From contig OX030961.1 of the NCBI GenBank assembly GCA_943735955.1, forward strand, positions 4,976,420-5,040,419: a DNA stretch of 64,000 bases, written 5' to 3'. This DNA comes from Piscicola geometra (taxonomy: Eukaryota; Annelida; Clitellata; Hirudinida; Piscicolidae). Every line of letters begins with the position of its first letter. The stretch's first letter is position 1. This document shows positions 10,936 through 24,402 of this stretch, piece after piece. Both the position numbers and the translations under genes were made by a program. The notes beneath the pieces were generated by a model. It searched no databases, had not been told where the DNA came from, and worked only from the letters and a program-made list of their open reading frames with translations.

Positions 10936-12605
10936 ATGGGAATAATCAAACTACACAGATGTGTGCTGTTCCTCTTTTTGGCATTAGTGAGTTCTAGACA
11001 ATTCCTATTTTTCACTGCTTTTATATGTTTTCATTTAAAAAAATTTCAAACTATAAAGTTGCAATCTTCAACTTTTTAAAATCTTAAATCTCATTCACTT
11101 TCTTACAGAATCAATTTTACATTTATAAAGGTAAGAATTCTAATCATTAAACTATTTATCTTTATTCACTGAAATAAACCCAAAAACCTATTATTTTAGT
11201 GTTATTATCTGTGACTTACATTTTTTAGACTTTTACTGTATACATTCCAATTTCCTCGTGTTTCAACCTCTCTAATCACTGATTTTAAAACTAAAATATT
11301 TGCGTAACCTGATCAGGTCAAGACCTTTTGGGGCCACCAATACTCATCACAGACACACCTCCTATAGTAGCGAGACAAGCCACCCTGCAACCACCCCCTG
11401 ATCCTGAAGTTGTCACAACTGTCATTTCAACCATCACAACCACAACATCTACTGTCATCACCTCACCATTCAAAATCTTCACAACGACATTACCTTCTAT
11501 CAGTGAAAGTGACAGATACTATCGCTTGATCTTTAACAACCTCTACCAAAATGACATCCAACCATACGTCTCGCCTCTCGTGCCATTATCTCAGTCAACT
11601 ACAAACGAAATCTTGAACGAAATATCTACATACTTTGGCCTCACATATGTCAGATTCAAAGATCTAACGATCGTTTCAAACAATGAAGGTTCCATTTTTA
11701 AATCGCTGAGTATTAAGATGATTATATCATTATTAAACGATATTTATTACGCATCTTTCCAGTTATTTTTTTACAAATTATTTACTTAGTAGTAATTATT
11801 AATAAATAAATACTCTAAAAATCTCAAAATTACAACTCAATTAATATTTAATTAATTAATATTTAAATTAATTCACAAAGGCCGTACAGTACTTCAGTTC
11901 ACGCTGAAGGCAGGTCAGCTCATCTACGACAGCGTCAACAACGCGCATGCAATCTTCGAGGGGAAGAAGGCCTCGATGCAGGTGAGCTTCGTGCTCGGTG
12001 GCCAGAGGATCATCCTGAAGCCCCTCTTCGGCTACTGCCACTGGCAAGGTGCTTTACCGTTTAGATTATATATATTGGTTAATCGTTGGAATTTAGAGCG
12101 TTTAGAAGACATATTGAAAATATATTTAAAATTTTAACCGTTTAGAAGACATATTGAAAATATATTTAAAATTTTAACCGTTTAGAAGACATTAATTTTG
12201 TATAAATTTAAAAGCACAAAATAGCGTTTGGATTCAACTCGCACAGGACAAGACTTTTACGACGCTTCATGCCAACTGAAGCCAGACAGCAGTCGCAACT
12301 TACTGGCTCTTTTGGTCATTCCCATCTTCATCATCCTCCTCATCATCTTTTTGGCCCTTTTGTGGTACTTCAAGTTTAGACCGAAAGAAAACTCCAGCGT
12401 CACTCTGAACGAAATGGGATATGTGGAAAACGTCTCGAAATTTGGAGGAACCGTCTCGAACAAGAACACTCTCTCGGGCCTCTCCATGGCCAACTCAACT
12501 GTCAGGAACCAGGTCTACACGACGATGGGCAAGAACTATGGATTTTCCGTTGAAAACGCCGACTTTTCTGCCGAGAATGCCGACGAAACGAACTTGAATT
12601 TATAA
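10936..12605 (+). CDS. Unrecognised type I single-pass membrane protein, 5 exons, 323 aa
   Basis: Exons 10936-10986, 11109-11130 (22-nt microexon), 11317-11688, 11881-12048, 12247-12605; 972 nt, all phases agree. Exon 1 is a signal peptide (MGIIKLHRCVLFLFLAL). A Pro/Thr-rich stalk (VVTTVISTITTTTSTVIT) follows, likely O-glycosylated. Next comes a roughly 110-residue globular segment containing YYRLIFNNLYQNDIQP and RTVLQFTLKAGQL and ending at GYCHWQG, which could be a divergent SEA-like module (inference). One strong transmembrane helix (LLALLVIPIFIILLIIFLAL) is followed by a cytoplasmic tail of about 95 residues, rich in Ser and Asn with an ENADFSAENAD repeat. A likely polyadenylation signal AATAAA lies at about 12629. 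No catalytic motif. Probably a cell-surface or adhesion-type protein; family not recognised. Confidence 0.7.
12101..12193. repeat. 40-bp tandem duplication in an intron
   Basis: A 40-bp AT-rich unit starting TTTAGAAGACATATTGAAAA occurs at 12101 and 12141, with a partial third copy from 12181, in the last intron of the membrane-protein gene. Confidence 0.9.
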
Positions 12606-12629
12606 ACTTTATGTGCTCTTTTAAAAAAA

Positions 12630-14457
<1,828 letters not shown>

Positions 14458-14460
<3 letters not shown>

Positions 14461-14572
14461 TGATGGAGGGAGAATAGATGGCTGGAAGAAGAATGGATGG
14501 ATGGATGGATGGAGGAAAGATGGATGGATGGATGGATAGAGGGAAGAAGAGAAAATGGATGGATGGATGGCA
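14458..14572. repeat. (GGAT)n tetranucleotide repeat, interrupted
   Basis: Repeated TGGATGGATGGATGG blocks interrupted by AGAAGA, just past the FMNL stop codon in the 3' direction of that gene. Confidence 0.85.
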
Positions 14573-15055
14573 GTAGAGACTTCAGCGATAGTCGTGATAA
14601 AAAAAGTTTAAAGAAATAAAAATATAAATCATTAAATGCAAATTGAAAATAAAAAGCGATCAACAGAAGTTCGGAATAAATACTACGCTTAGAGACACAA
14701 AGAAAGCATTTAAAAGGCATTAAAAGTCGAAAAAAAGAATCTAATTACAAATCATCTTTATACACAACTAAAAAAATACGAAAAAAGCAATTTTCATAAA
14801 TGAACTGTAATTCAGATATTAAAAGACATTTTAAAATTCAGAAAATAAAAAATAAACCCAAACGAAATACTTGAAATAATTAAAAACAATAAAAATATAA
14901 TCTAGAATACCAAATTAAAGTAGTAAAAACTAAACTAACAATTAAAAATAATAACCAAAACATTAGAAAAAATACTCAATTAAAGTAATTAAAACTTAAT
15001 TAATAATTAAAATACTAATTAAATCATTTTGGTAGCGTCCTTGGCAATGATTGGT

Positions 15056-18000
15056 TCAGACGGATTGTAGAAAAGTGTTGCTGTTGTTGCCATAGAAACT
15101 AGAAAATTCCTTTCCCTTCCTCTGACTCCTCCTCACTGCGTCTGCCCGCCTGTAAGGCTCACTCTTGAGGTCTTGATAGTGATGATAGGGCAATTGGAAG
15201 TGATGATAGAGCAATTGGAAGTGGTGATAGGGCAATTGGAAGTGATGATAGAGCAATTGGAAGTGGTGATAGGGCAATTGCAAGTGGTGAGAGGGCAATT
15301 AGGAGTGGTGATAGGGCAATTGGAAGTGATGATAGAGCAATTGGAAGTGGTGAGAGGGCAATTGGAAGTGGTGATAGGGCAATTGGAAGTGATGATAGAG
15401 CAATTGGAAGTGGTGAGAGGGCAATTGGAAGTGGTGAGAGGGCAATTAGGAGTGGTGATAGTGATAATGATTATATTTTTGATCCTATTCATAAAACATA
15501 CCTAAAACCAACACTTTTAATCCAACCAAAAAAACAAAAAACTAATGAAAAATCCTACAGTTAAGAACTACACCTCTCATTTGCTCAACCAACCCCAAAA
15601 CACCATTCCACCCCATTCTTTGCTCAACAACGCCAGAAAGACCCTCACCACTCCCGCTATCCCCTCATCCTCACTCACCCACTTACCACACTACCCACTT
15701 ACCAAACTACTCCCAAACCACACCACACCCTCACCAACCCCCTTACCAACCCCCATCACCACACAACCCACCCCCAAACCTCCCCACACAACCCATCCTC
15801 CCACCCTCACCTAGCAGGATATCCTCGAGGGTGCCATGACACACCTCCTCCCTGTTCAGCACCTTCTTCTCCCTTATCCGCTGCTTCTGCTTCAGCTCAC
15901 CCATTATCGTTTCCTGTTTAGGATGCGATGGGATGGGATGGGATGGGGTGGGATGGGATGGGATGGGGTGGGATGGGGTGGGGTGCGATGGGGTGGGGTG
16001 CGATGGAATAGGGTGCGATGGGATGGGGTGGGATGGGATGCGATGGAATAGGGTGCGATGGGGAGGGGTGCGATGGGATGGGATGGGATGGGTGGGGTGC
16101 GATGGAATGAGGTGCGATGGAATGGGGTGCGATGGGATGGGTGGGGTGGGATGGGGTTGGATGCGATGGGATGGGGTGGGATGGGATGGGATGGGAGGTG
16201 ATGGGGTGGGATGCGATGGGATGGGGTGGGATGGGATGGGATGGGAGGTGATGGGGTGGGATGCGATGGGATGCGATGGGATGGGGTTGGACTCGACGAA
16301 GCGGGACTGATGGAGTAGAAGGATGAGTGGAGGGATGGAGTGAGGAGATGTGGATGGTGGGGTGAGATGAATGGGTGTGGATGTGGTGTGGATGCAGAGG
16401 TGGGTGCTGAAGTGGTGGCATGGAATGGAGTGGATTGGTGTGGCATGGAGTGGTGGGCATGGATTGGTGGACCAGCATGAACCACCATGCACAAACTTCC
16501 CATGCACCATGCACAAACTTCCCACGCACCAGCATGCACAAACTTCGCATGCACCCACCTGGATGACCTTCCTGCCCTCCTTCTTGTTCTTGTTCTCCCT
16601 CACGGAGGCCTTTATCGTCTTCTGCGCCTCTTCCAGCCGAGCCATGCTCTCCAACTCTGTCTCCGCTTGCTGTGGGGTGGGGGTGGGTGGGAGGGAGGAA
16701 GGGGGGAGAAGGTGGTTGATTGGGTGGATGGGAGAGGGGAGGGTGGATGAAGGGGAGAGGGTGGATGGAGGGGGGAGGATGGATGGAGGAGGGAGGGTGG
16801 ATGGAGGGGGGAGGGTGGATGGAGGAGGGAGGGTGGTTGGATTGGGTGGATGGGGAGAGTGGAGGGTGGATGAGTGAGTGGATAAGTGATTGGGTGAGTT
16901 TATGGGTGGGTGGATGGATGAATGGATTGGTGGATGGATGGATGGTTAAAGGAAGAGAAAAATAAATAAAAAAGGGGTCTAAGAGTCAAAAGACAAAAAG
17001 ATGATGAGACAGAGAGATATAAAAAATACAGAGAAAAACTCAATCACAGCAAGACACATTTACACATAAACAGAAAAACAACACACAAACAAACAGACAA
17101 ACAGAAAAACAGACAGAGAAACAAACAGACACACACACATACAGACAAATACCTTGTAGGCCTTGATGAAGCGCATGAAGATGGAGAAGAAGGCGTTAGG
17201 AGAGAGGGTCTTGGAGTTCTCGCCGAAGTATTCGACCACTTTGTTGTAGGCGTCCTTGGGGTGGGTAGGGGGTGGGTAGAACGTTGGGGTGGGTAGGGGG
17301 TTGGGGTGGGTAGGGGATGGGTAGGGGGTGGGTAGGGGGTGGGTAGGACGTTGGGGTGGGTAGGGGGTAGGTAGGGGGTGGGAAGGGGGTAGGTAGGGGG
17401 TGGGTAGGGAGTGGGTAGGACGTTGGGGTGGAGTGAGGAGAAGAGTTTGTTGGTAGGTGAGTGGTTGGTGGGTGGAGGGAGAGAGGGGGCGTAAAATTAG
17501 ATGGAATGTGAGTAGTTGGATAAAATAGTGGGTTAGGTAAGTGGGTGAGTAGGTGGGTTGATAGAAGATTAAACAAACAAGTTCAGCTATCCACTGAACT
17601 ACCCACCTAAAAGAACCACCGAAACCACCAAAAGCCCCACTACCTACCCTGGTAAGCTTGGCGTCAGACTTGAGTTTCTTGATCTTCTCTTCTGAATTGG
17701 TGACGAAGTCTTTCATGACGAGGGGAGCGTCCTTGCGGTGACTGCACTCCCGCCTCGTCATCTCCATGCCCCTCTCCAGCTCAGCGATGTCGACCAGGAT
17801 GTTGTCGATCGATACTGGTGGTGATTGTGGCGATGATGGTTAGCGGTGGTTTTGGTGGTGGTGTTGGTCGGTGCTGTGGTGGATGCTTTGTGGTAGAAGT
17901 TTGGTTTTGAAGTGAATGTTGGATTAGGTGTTTCTTTGTAAAAAAAACCTTCAACTTTTTAAAATCACCATCTTTAATCCCCCTCCTGTTCGATCACAAC

Positions 18001-18996
18001 CACACCCTCCACAACCCCTCCTCCCCCCCCCCCCAAAGCAACCAGTGGACGCCTTCTCGAGATGCCTGATCTCAGAGTCGAAGGAAGCCAAGTCAGCGAA
18101 GTTCTGCTGCACCGTCTTGACGATGAACATCAGCAGCGAGAACTTCTTGTCACCCGTCTTTGTTTCGCTCAGCTATGGTGTCGTGTTGCGGTGTGGTGTG
18201 GTGTTGCGGTGTGGTGTGGTATGTTGTGGTGTGTTGCAGTGTGGTGTGTTGCGGTGTGGTGTGGTGTGTTGTAGTGTGGTGTGTTGTGGTGTGGTGTGTT
18301 GCGGTGTGGTGTGGTGTTGCGGTGTGGTGTGTTGTGGTGTGGTGTGTTGAGGTGTGGTGTGTTGCGGTGTGGTGTGTTGAGGTGTGGTGTGGTGTGGTGT
18401 GTTGTGGTGTGGTGTGTTGTGGTGTGGTGTGTTGTGGTGTGGTGTGTTGTGGTGTGGTGTGTTGTGGTGTGGTGTGTTGTGGTGTGGTGTGTTGTGGTGT
18501 GGTGTGTTGGGGGATGAGATGTTGTTTTGTTGTTGGTGATGTGTTGTAGTGGTGGAAATGGAGTGCTGGTGTTGTTGTGGGTGCTGTGGGGTGTTGGGTT
18601 AGAGTTAGGGTTGGTTTGGTCGTGTTGTTGTGCTGGTGATTGTGTTGTGGTGGTGAAGCAGTGATTATCTAGTGATGACTAAGTAGTAGTGTTGTGGTGA
18701 TCATACAAAAACGCACATACACATAAACACACACACACACACATATATATACATATATATATATATATATAAATACACACAAACACATAAACACACACAC
18801 ATACATACCATGTCAAGGCTCTGAGGCCTGAAGCCGTACACAGCACCCCTCTTGCAACTGTTCATGTAGTTACCGAAAGCTAGAATCACCTGTGTGTGTG
18901 TGAGTGTAAGTGTGTGTGTGTTTGTGTATGTGTATGTATGCGAGTGTTTATGCAAGTGTGTGTGTGTGTGTGTGTGCGTATGTGTGTGTGTATGTC

Positions 18997-19027
<31 letters not shown>

Positions 19028-21712
19028 CTTTGTGTGTGTGTGCGTGTGTATGTGGGTGTGTATGTGACTGTATGTGTGTGTATGTGAGTGTGTGTGTGTA
19101 TGTGGGTGTGTACCTCAAAGAGTTTGCGAAGCTTCCTCGACTCTCTGATGGAGTTCGAGGCATCAGTGACCGCTTGTAGTTGCTAGTTGTGATGATGATG
19201 GTGATGATGATGGTGATAATGATGATGATGGGGAGGACTATGATGATGATGTTTGTAAGAAAAAAATTTAAAATGAAGATTTAATTTTTCTCTAATTATT
19301 ATTTGTATAATATAATAATTAATTGTATTATACTTTTATTTAATATTAGTATTATTATTATTGTAATTATTAATTGTATAATGATTGCATGGTCATTACG
19401 GGTTGGAGGTGGTGGAAGGTGTCAAAGAAGTTTCCGATGAAGCTCATGATTGCCAACTTCGCCTGCAGGCGTTCCACCTTCGTGAGCTGTGTGTGTGTAT
19501 GTGTGTGTGTGAGTGTTTATGTGTGTGTGTGTTTATGTGTGTGTGTGTCTTTAAAAAATAAGCTTCCCATTCATGAGAAATCTGACACCCAGATACAACC
19601 CACCCCCAAACCAAACAAAAGCCAAACACACCGAGTGAAGGACAAAAGATAAGGGACAGAGGGTGAAGGACAAAAGATGAAGGACAGGGATTGAAGGACA
19701 GAGGGTGAGAGACAGAGGGTGAGGGACAGAGGGTGAGGGACAGAGGGTGAGGAACAGAGGGTGAGGGACAGAGATTGAAGGACAGAGGGTGAGGGACAGA
19801 GATTGAAGGACAGAGGGTGAGGAACAGAGGGTGAGGAACAGAGGGTGAGGAACAGAGGGTGAGGGACAGAGGGTGAGGGACAGAGGGTGAGGAACAGAGA
19901 GTGAGGGACAGAGGGTGAGGAACAGAGGGTGAGGGACAGAGGGTGAGGGACAGAAGGTGAGGGACAGAGGGTGAAGAACAGAGGGTGAGGAACAGAGGGT
20001 GAGGGACAGAGGGTGAGGGACAGAGGGTGAGGAACAGAGGGTGAGGCACAGAGGGTGAGGAACAGAGGGTGAGGGACAGAGGGTGAGGGACAGAGGGTGA
20101 GGGACAGAGGGTGAGGGACAGAGGGTGAGGGACAGAGGGTGAGGGACAGAGATTGAAGGACAGAGATTGAAGGACAGAGGGTGAGAGACAGAGGGTGAGG
20201 GACAGAGGGTGAGGAACAGAGGGTGAGAAACAGAGGGTGAGGGACAGAGGGTGAGGGACAGAGGGTGAGGGACAGAGGGTGAGGGACAGAGGGTGAGGGA
20301 CAGAGGATGAGGGACAGAGGGTGAGGGACAGAGAGTGAGAAACAGAGGGTGAGGGACAGAGGGTGAGGGACAGAGATTGAAGGACAGAGGGTGAGGGACA
20401 GAGGGTGAGGGACAGAGATTGAAGGACAGAGGGTGAGGGACAGAGGGTGAGGGACAGAGATTGAAGGACAGAGGGTGAGAGACAGAGGGTGAGGGACAGA
20501 GATTGAAGGACAGAGGGTGAGAGACAGAGGGTGAGGGACAGAGGGTGAGGGACAGAGGGTGAGGAACAGAGATTGAAGGACAGAGGGTGAGGAACAGAGG
20601 GTGAGGGACAGAGGGTGAGGGACAGAGGGTGAGGAACAGAGGGTGAGGAACAGAGGGTGAGGAACAGAGGGTGAGGGACAGAGGGTGAGGAACAGAGGGT
20701 GAGGGACAGAGGGTGAGGAACAGAGGGTGAGGGACAGAGGGTGAGGGACAGAGGGTGAGGGACAGAGGGTGAGGGACAGAGGGTGAGGGACAGAGGGTGA
20801 GGGACAGAGGGTGAGGGACAGAGGGTGAGGAACAGAGGGTGAGGGACAGAGGGTGAGGGACAGAGGGTGAGGGACAGAGGGTGAGGGACAGAGGGTGAGG
20901 GACAGAGGGTGAGGGACAGAGGGTGAGGGACAGAGATTGAAGGACAGAGGGTGAGGGACAGAGGGTGAAGAACAGAGGGTGAGGGACAGAGGGTGAGGGA
21001 CAGAGGGTGAGGGACAGAGGGTGAGGGACAGAGGGTGAGGGACAGAGAGTGAAGAACAGAGGGTGAGGGACAGAGGGTGAGGGACAGAGGGTGAGGGACA
21101 GAGATTGAAGGACAGAGGGTGAGGGACAGAGGGTGAGGGACAGAGGGTGAGGGACAGAGGGTGAGGAACAGAGATTGAAGGACAGAGGGTGAGGGACAGA
21201 GGGTGAGGAACAGAGGGTGAGGGACAGAGGGTGAGGGACAGAGGGTGAGGAACAGAGAGTGAGGGACAGAGAGTGAGGGACAGAGGGTGAGGGACAGAGG
21301 GTGAGGGACAGAGGGTGAAGGACAGAGGGTGAGGGACAGAGGGTGAAGGACAGAGGGTGAAGGACAGAGGGTGAGGGACAGAGGGTGAAGGACAGAGGGT
21401 GAGGGACAGAACGGTCTCATGCTACAGTATGAAATATCTACCCTCACCAAAGCAAACCAAAATGCAAGGCTAACCGAGTACACGAAGCGATCTTCATCCT
21501 CCAGCAGGTCGACACTCTTCTTGTCCTTCTCGAAGTCCTTGAACGCCTGCACCTCCTGCTCCGTTGGCGCCATCTTCAGCAGTATCTCGACGCGGTCGAG
21601 CGGTAGGCGCTGCAGGTCGATGCTGTGGTTGTGGTTGTGGGGGGGGTTGCGAGGGGATGGGAGGGTTTTAGAAGATGGTAGTGGTGTGATAATAATAAAG
21701 ACCACTTTCATC

Positions 21713-21744
<32 letters not shown>

Positions 21745-24368
21745 CATCATCAGGACTCACGCGTTGATGGCCTTGACAATCTCGTCATCCCTCATCTCTA
21801 TCTTCCTCCTCGTTATGGCTGAATAAGAAATACATTTGGTTGACCAATCATATGCGAGCAAGCAACCACTCCACCCAATCAGTGATAACGCCCCCCCCCC
21901 CCATTAAAACCAAGTCAAACATATTAGCACCATTGAGCATTATCCTTATCACCATGAAGTATCATGATAAAGTATCACGATCATCATCATCATAATAATT
22001 ATCACCATCATCATCATAATCATCTCGGGCAACCTCCACTTACCGACATTACGCAGTCTGTTGGCGTTCAAAAGGGACATCTTCTCTGGTTTCTTCTTCA
22101 CCTTTGATGATGATGATGATTATGATGACAATGAAGATGACAACTACGATGATGAAGACGACGCCGACAACGATGGTGATGATGATGATAATGGTGATGA
22201 TGATGATGGTGGTGATGATGATGGAGATGGTGATGATGATGATGGAGATGATGATGATGCTGGAGGTGGTGATGATGATGATGGTGGTACCTTGAGGGAG
22301 ACGGGGCCTCCGTTGGCGTCGGTGCCGTCAACGTCGAGGAGGGAACTGTTGCCCAACTTGAAGAGGCCCTCGAACTCCGTGAAGTTGATCACCTGTGGTG
22401 GTGGTGGTGGTTGTTTGGTGTGGTGTTTGGTGTGTGGGGGGGGGTTGTGTGGGGGTGTGGTGTGGTGTGGTGTGTGGGTGGGGGGGGGGGGTTGTGATAG
22501 GGGGCGGGGATTTTGGGTTTGTGGTGGTACAAGTTGTGATTGATTGTGTGGTAGTGGTTATGTGTGGCGGTGTTTTGTGGTGTGGTGGTGGTGATGTATA
22601 GTGGTGAGTATTGTGTTGTAGTTAAGCAGTATTCTAGTTGTATTTGAAATCGGCTCAAAAACACATCATCCTCATCATCATCATCATCATCATCATCATC
22701 GTCATCACCCTCATCATCATCATGCCCAACCTTGTACAATTTCTCGTCGTCAAGGTCAGTGAACATGGTGCCCTTGACCTCATTCGGCTTCATGGTGACC
22801 CAGTTAAGGACGGGCAGACGATGCATGGGCTGAATGACCTTCTTTATGGTGACTGTTGCGTGGTGGGTGGAGGGTGGAGGTGGGATTGGAGGTGGGTGGT
22901 GGTGGGAGGATTGGTGGGTGGAGGTGGGAGGATTGGTGGAGGGGTGGGTTGGGGTTAGATTGTGATGAATGGGAGAATATGTAGGAGGATTGGTGAGTAG
23001 TGGGTTAGATGAGCGAGCGGGTTGGCTTAGATGGTAAGTCGTTGGACCTGCAACTTAAAGGTCGTCAGTTCAAACCCTGTTCAACCAACCGTGAGCTATC
23101 ATATACCTAGTGTAAATGATGCGGGGTTTCACGACTTATGTCGTGTGAGTGGCGCCTCAGTTGCGTGCCTTGGCGCATTATAAATACGCATTATTATAAT
23201 TTATGAGTGGGTGGGAGGGTAAGTGAGTGGGAGAATTGGTATGTGGTTGGTTAGGATTAAGTGAGTGGGGTGAATGATGATGGATGGTGAGTAAAAGAAA
23301 GGACGGTGGGTGGTGGTATGTTGGTGAGTGAGTGGAGGTGGGAGGATAGGTAGATGGTGAGAAATGATAGGTAGATGGTGAGAAATTATAGGTAGATGGT
23401 GAGAAATTATAGGTAGATGGTGAGAAATTATAGGTAGATGGTGAGAAATGATAGGTAGATGGTGAGAAATGATAGGTAGATGGTGAGAAATGATAGGTAG
23501 ATGGTGAGAAATTATAGGTAGATGGTGAGAAATGATAGGTAGATGGTGAGAAATGATAGGTAGATGGTGAGAAATGATAGGTAGATGGTGAGAAATGATA
23601 GGTAGATGGTGAGACGTTGGTGAATGGTGGTAGACTGGTTAGAGGGGGGTGTGGATTATGGATAGAAAAAGTAGTCGGTATGTTTTCTAAAGAATAAAAA
23701 AAAAAAAATATTTTTGAAAATCTCGCCAAACCTGCAGAGGCTCCGAAGAGGGGCGGAGGGGGAGGCGCTCCGATGACGAAAGGCGGAGGTGGCGGGATGT
23801 TCATTGGAGGTGGCACGGGAACGGGCGGTGGTGGAGGAACGCTGGCATCGGAGACGGGCGGTGCAGACTCGGTCGTGGTCGGTGAAGTTGGCAGGTGACC
23901 GGAGGATTGCTTGGAAGAGACGCCAGAAGAGGATGATGATGACGAGGTCGTTAGGACGTCCTTTTGCTTAGCTGAATGGGATGGGAAAGATGATGATGAC
24001 GGTGGATTGAGAGGAAAGAGTGATGGATGAATAAAATGAGTTTGAGTGAAAGATTGAAGGGAACTGAAAATGAATGCAAAGAGTCTCACAGCTCTTGAGG
24101 TTGTTGATCTCTGTCGCTTGCTGCTCCACCGTGTTCTGAGTGTGTGATAATTTCATATTTCTTTATTCATTATTATAACTTTTTTTAATGATTATCATCA
24201 TTCATTTATTAGATATGTATATAATTATTTCTTATTATTATTAATTGATGAGTTTTTTTGCATTGTGAATTGTATATTCATATGATTTGTAAAGAGCAAT
24301 ATAGATTTAAATAAAGATTCAGTAGTGAGTGTCACTGGCACTATATTAAATAAACCATCATCATCACC

Positions 24369-24402
<34 letters not shown>

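Noticed and set aside
15743..16654. Pro/Ser/His-rich frames of 200-300 codons
   Set aside because: Produced by the GGGAT pentamer array; only the FMNL exon pieces inside (exons 28 and 29) are coding.
19444..21750. 768-codon open frame on the minus strand
   Set aside because: It is the 14-bp minisatellite of FMNL intron 21 read in rotating frames, with FMNL exon fragments at its two ends. The repetitive Pro/Ser/Leu content reflects the DNA repeat.
22098..22331. His-rich and Asp-rich frames
   Set aside because: Microsatellite (GAT)n in FMNL intron 18, flanking exons 18 and 19.
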